Below, one piece after another: positions 41,559-43,548 of a stretch of 43,548 nucleotides of DNA (positions within the stretch are counted from its first letter, which is position 1; every line of letters begins with the position of its first letter). The DNA lies in contig NZ_JAFBCW010000022.1 of assembly GCF_016907915.1 (NCBI RefSeq), positions 1 to 43,548 on the forward strand, read 5' to 3'. The notes under the pieces were generated by a model. It worked only from the letters and a program-made list of their open reading frames with translations, did no database searches and had not been told where the DNA came from. The DNA is from Desulforadius tongensis. Its GTDB lineage: Bacteria; Bacillota; Desulfotomaculia; Desulfotomaculales; Desulfohalotomaculaceae. A program made the translations under genes and the position numbers.

Positions 41559-41982
41559 ATTGATATAAATCTAACAGCAGCCCGGTAATTTTATCCAAAG
41601 AGGCCATGATGTCGATGTTTTCTTTTTGATCTTCCAGCAGTTCTTGAGTGAATTTTTCCACTTCTTGATCAATTATTTCTATCCTGGTATATAAAGTGCT
41701 GTAATCCAGGCTGTGAGTTTTTCTTATTTTATAAAAATTTTTTAATACATAAGATAAATACTCGGTAATTAGCTGCCTATACTCGATTATATTAGCTTCC
41801 GTTACCTGTTGTTTTAACTTACTGCCCGCTTTTTTAATTTTTTTCAGCATCTGTCTTAACTGCTCTTTACTGTGATCCCTTTGATTCATGTCTAAGTAGC
41901 TGAAGAAAGATTTTTCTCCCTTGGATTGAATTTTATTTTTATCGGGCCAAAATGTCTGCTTATTAATACTGGATATTTTCAT
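41557..41982 (-). CDS. yaaR: YaaR family protein (DUF327)
   Basis: A 141-aa basic helical protein. The central YRQLITEYLSYVLKNFYKIR and C-terminal TRIEIIDQEVEKFTQELL blocks match the DUF327/YaaR family, usually about 145 aa. The function is unknown. The start is ATG at 41982 behind GGAGG. It is cotranscribed with dut (14-base gap). Confidence 0.85.
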   Translation of the reverse strand: MKISSINKQTFWPDKNKIQSKGEKSFFSYLDMNQRDHSKEQLRQMLKKIKKAGSKLKQQVTEANIIEYRQLITEYLSYVLKNFYKIRKTHSLDYSTLYTRIEIIDQEVEKFTQELLEDQKENIDIMASLDKITGLLLDLYQ

Positions 41983-41996
41983 GGCATACCTCCACC

Positions 41997-42566
41997 CTAT
42001 GAACCGGTGCTGCCAAAACCGCCTTTACCTCTTTCTGTTTCCGTTAGCTCTTCGCATTCCACCAGTTCAATGTCCGGAATTTGATGTACCACCGCCTGGG
42101 CAATTCTGTCCCCGGGCTGAAAGGTAACCGGGTGCTGGCCGGAATTATACAGTAATACAGCCACTTCGCCCCGGTAATCGGAATCAATAACCCCCACGGC
42201 GTTGCTTAAAGTAATGCCGTGTTTTTTGGCGTTGCCGCTGCGGGTATAAATCAGCATTACGTAACCGGGGGGAAGTTCAAAGGCCAACCCGGTTCTTATG
42301 GTGCGGTGTTCTCCTGGATTGATGGTGAACCCTTCAATACTGTGCAGGTCAAAGCCGGCACTTCCGGCAGTGGCCCGCTGGGGAATTTTAGCTTTGCTGT
42401 GCAGCTTCTTTACTTTAACCAGGCTGTTTTTAAAAACAAAAAAGCTGCAGCGTCTAAAGGGGTATAAGGCTTCATCCCTGAAGATTTTTACTTCCTGTAT
42501 TTCACACTTATAATCACCGCGGATGATCTCAACTCCGTACTTACACCGATCACAAGTTTGTCTCAA
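41997..42566 (-). CDS. dut: dUTP diphosphatase with N-terminal Cys4 extension
   Basis: A 189-aa protein. The C-terminal 140 residues are a complete trimeric dUTPase. Motif 1 is AGFDLHS, motif 2 YTRSGNAKKHG, motif 3 GVIDSDYRGEV with the catalytic Asp, motif 4 PGDRIAQAVVHQ and motif 5 RGKGGFGSTGS. The extra N-terminal 45 residues include CDRCKYGVEIIRGDYKC and a later RRCSFF, four cysteines in a possible zinc-binding unit not found in ordinary dUTPases of about 145 aa. TTG at 42566 has AAGGAGTG upstream. A start at an internal GTG just before KKLHSKAK would give the plain enzyme but lacks a good SD. Confidence 0.88.
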   Translation of the reverse strand: MRQTCDRCKYGVEIIRGDYKCEIQEVKIFRDEALYPFRRCSFFVFKNSLVKVKKLHSKAKIPQRATAGSAGFDLHSIEGFTINPGEHRTIRTGLAFELPPGYVMLIYTRSGNAKKHGITLSNAVGVIDSDYRGEVAVLLYNSGQHPVTFQPGDRIAQAVVHQIPDIELVECEELTETERGKGGFGSTGS

Positions 42567-42689
42567 CCTTTTAACACTCCTTAAAACAACAAATGCTATG
42601 TAATTGTTTTCTTTCGACGATATGGTTGATTTTCCTCTTACGAATAAAATGATTGCCAATTATTTCTATGATTTTTTTCATTAAATTAA

Positions 42690-42718
42690 TTGACAGTGAA
42701 ATAACTTAAAAGTATAAT
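42690..42718 (+). promoter_or_regulatory. Perfect consensus sigma-A promoter
   Basis: TTGACA (42690-42695), exactly 17 bases, TATAAT (42713-42718). Initiation near 42725 gives a leader of about 35 bases to the polyferredoxin gene at 42759. Confidence 0.85.
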
Positions 42719-42758
42719 GGGATACGTTGAATATAATAGACATCAAGGGGGAATCAAA

Positions 42759-43424
42759 ATGAGAAATAAACTGTTAATTAATAGGTTTCGCAAGCAGGGC
42801 TTAACCTGGGTGGTGCTGCCCGTCGTGATTGCTGCCGGTTGGATTTATCCACCGGCCGGGTTTGTGTTGTTTGTATGTATGATCGGTGCGGTGGGTCTGT
42901 CCTTTTTCCGCGGGAGGGCATGGTGCGATTGGATGTGCCCCCGGGGCAGTTTTTTTGATATCTTTTTCCTGCGTGTGAATAAAAGCAAACCCGTTCCCAG
43001 TTGGCTTCGTTCCAACAAACTGCGGGCATTTATGCTGGCTGTTATTTTTACCGTGCTGGGAACACAGTTCTACCTGGCCTGGGGAGATCTGCACGGCATG
43101 GGATTGGCCATGGTGAGATTACTTACAGTTACTACCATTGTAGGAATTGTTCTGGCCGTTTTTGTACATCCCAGGGCTTGGTGCCACATCTGCCCCATGG
43201 GTACACTGGCCAGTTGGTTTGGGAAAGGAAAAGAACCTCTTTACATCAGCGAAAATTGCACCGACTGTGGTTTGTGCTCCAAGGCCTGCCCCATGGGACT
43301 AACTCCCAACCGGGATAAGGAAACAGGCCGGTTAATGGATGCGGATTGCATCAAGTGTGCCAGCTGCACGGCGGTGTGCCCGAAAAGAGCTTTGAATTTT
43401 GATACCGGTAGAAAAACTGCTTAA
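42759..43424 (+). CDS. Membrane 4Fe-4S polyferredoxin (NapH/NosR-like)
   Basis: A 221-aa protein with four or five membrane helices (LTWVVLPVVIAAGWIY, GFVLFVCMIGAVGLSFF, MLAVIFTVLGTQFYLAW, TTIVGIVLAVFVH). It has the paired motifs CDWMCPRGS and CHICPMGT of the NapH/NosR-type family. The C-terminus has two [4Fe-4S] sets, CTDCGLCSKACPMG and CIKCASCTAVCPKRAL. It probably passes electrons from the quinol pool or a membrane carrier to an unknown partner. ATG 42759 has AAGGGGGA upstream; the longer frame from 42717 would begin inside the promoter. It is monocistronic with its own perfect promoter and terminator. Confidence 0.88.
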   Translation: MRNKLLINRFRKQGLTWVVLPVVIAAGWIYPPAGFVLFVCMIGAVGLSFFRGRAWCDWMCPRGSFFDIFFLRVNKSKPVPSWLRSNKLRAFMLAVIFTVLGTQFYLAWGDLHGMGLAMVRLLTVTTIVGIVLAVFVHPRAWCHICPMGTLASWFGKGKEPLYISENCTDCGLCSKACPMGLTPNRDKETGRLMDADCIKCASCTAVCPKRALNFDTGRKTA

Positions 43425-43427
43425 AAC

Positions 43428-43460
43428 AGCTGCCCCGGCATTGCCGAGGCGGCTTTTTAT
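43428..43460 (+). terminator. Terminator after the polyferredoxin gene
   Basis: AGCTGCCCCGGCA pairs with TGCCGAGGCGGCT with one internal mismatch, followed by TTTTAT. The group II intron 5' end starts immediately afterwards. Confidence 0.8.
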
Positions 43461-43548
43461 GTGTGCCCGGCATGGGCAATGTCTATAGGGTGAAAGTCCC
43501 GAACGTTGAAGGTAGCAGTAAACGTTAGCTTAAGGCAAGGGTGTCCGC
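43461..43548 (+). mobile_element. 5' end of a group II intron
   Basis: The sequence starts GTGTGCCCGGCATGGGC, fitting the 5' GUGYG splice-site consensus. It continues with TATAGGGTGAAAGTCCCG, then AAGGTAGCAGTAA and AAGGCAAGGGTGTCC, which are typical domain I sequences of bacterial group II introns. The body and reverse transcriptase lie beyond the window. It was inserted right after a Rho-independent terminator, a target type favoured by class C introns. Confidence 0.82.

Noticed and set aside
42660-42758. Start of the polyferredoxin at 42717
   Set aside because: The ATG overlaps the -10 box of a perfect promoter, so it would not be in the transcript.
1-43548. CRISPR array, tRNA or rRNA genes
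   Set aside because: No regularly spaced repeats and no cloverleaf or rRNA sequences were recognised on either strand.

Overview
The window looks like a chromosomal segment of an endospore-forming clostridial Firmicute, most likely in the Desulfotomaculum / Pelotomaculum group (Peptococcaceae). The reasons are the complete spoIIIA operon, spoIVB and spo0A, an alpha/beta-type SASP gene, many TTG/GTG starts with strong Shine-Dalgarno sequences, and the gene order nusB-xseA-folD-xseB-ispA-dxs-tlyA-nadK-argR-recN-spoIVB-spo0A. The species assignment is inference from gene content, not from a database comparison.

Layout. Bases 1-90 are the 3' end (domains V-VI) of a group II intron. 113-2348: promoter and OmpR-type two-component system, convergent with a secreted DUF2680-like protein (2387-2788). 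2905-6138: minus-strand operon of an acyl-CoA dehydratase activase (BadF/HgdC type) and two activase-related paralogues, with no dehydratase subunits nearby. 6139-7582: small orphan genes. 7583-8926: TldE/PmbA-type protein. 9000-10768: AT-rich accessory island with an M23 peptidase, a decayed transposase and a second, truncated group II intron 3' end. 10817-15623: aroQ, Xaa-Pro peptidase, efp, a CD1247-like zinc-ribbon protein, a CoA-disulfide reductase/rhodanese fusion and a SASP. 15680-15827: a palindromic repeat element. 15868-21185: sigma-E-like promoter and spoIIIAA-AH. 21423-24714: carboxyltransferase/BCCP fusion with an apparent internal BCCP start, then accC. 24793-26125: Asp23, AmaP and DUF2273. 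26284-30720: nusB, xseA, folD, fchA, xseB, ispA. 30836-31470: its own promoter and a roughly 600-nt structured non-coding RNA that I identify as OLE RNA, followed by oapA (31536-32120). 32144-38979: dxs, tlyA, a membrane-anchored nuclease-like protein, nadK, mnmM, argR, recN. 39227-41517: spoIVB and spo0A. 41557-43424: yaaR, dut (both minus) and a polyferredoxin. From 43461 the 5' end of a group II intron runs off the window.

How it works together. The right half is a long isoprenoid / one-carbon / DNA-repair / sporulation supercluster. The most notable element is OLE RNA with its membrane partner OapA, embedded between ispA and dxs. The main less familiar observations are the in-frame BCCP with its own ribosome binding site, a family of dispersed palindromic repeats (3904-3990, 19905-19960, 25209-25280, 26140-26260), a possible SD-sequestering stem before the CD1247-like gene, and several orphan or extended proteins: a stand-alone YabG N-terminal domain, a Cys4-extended dUTPase and a TM-flanked PD-(D/E)XK-like protein.
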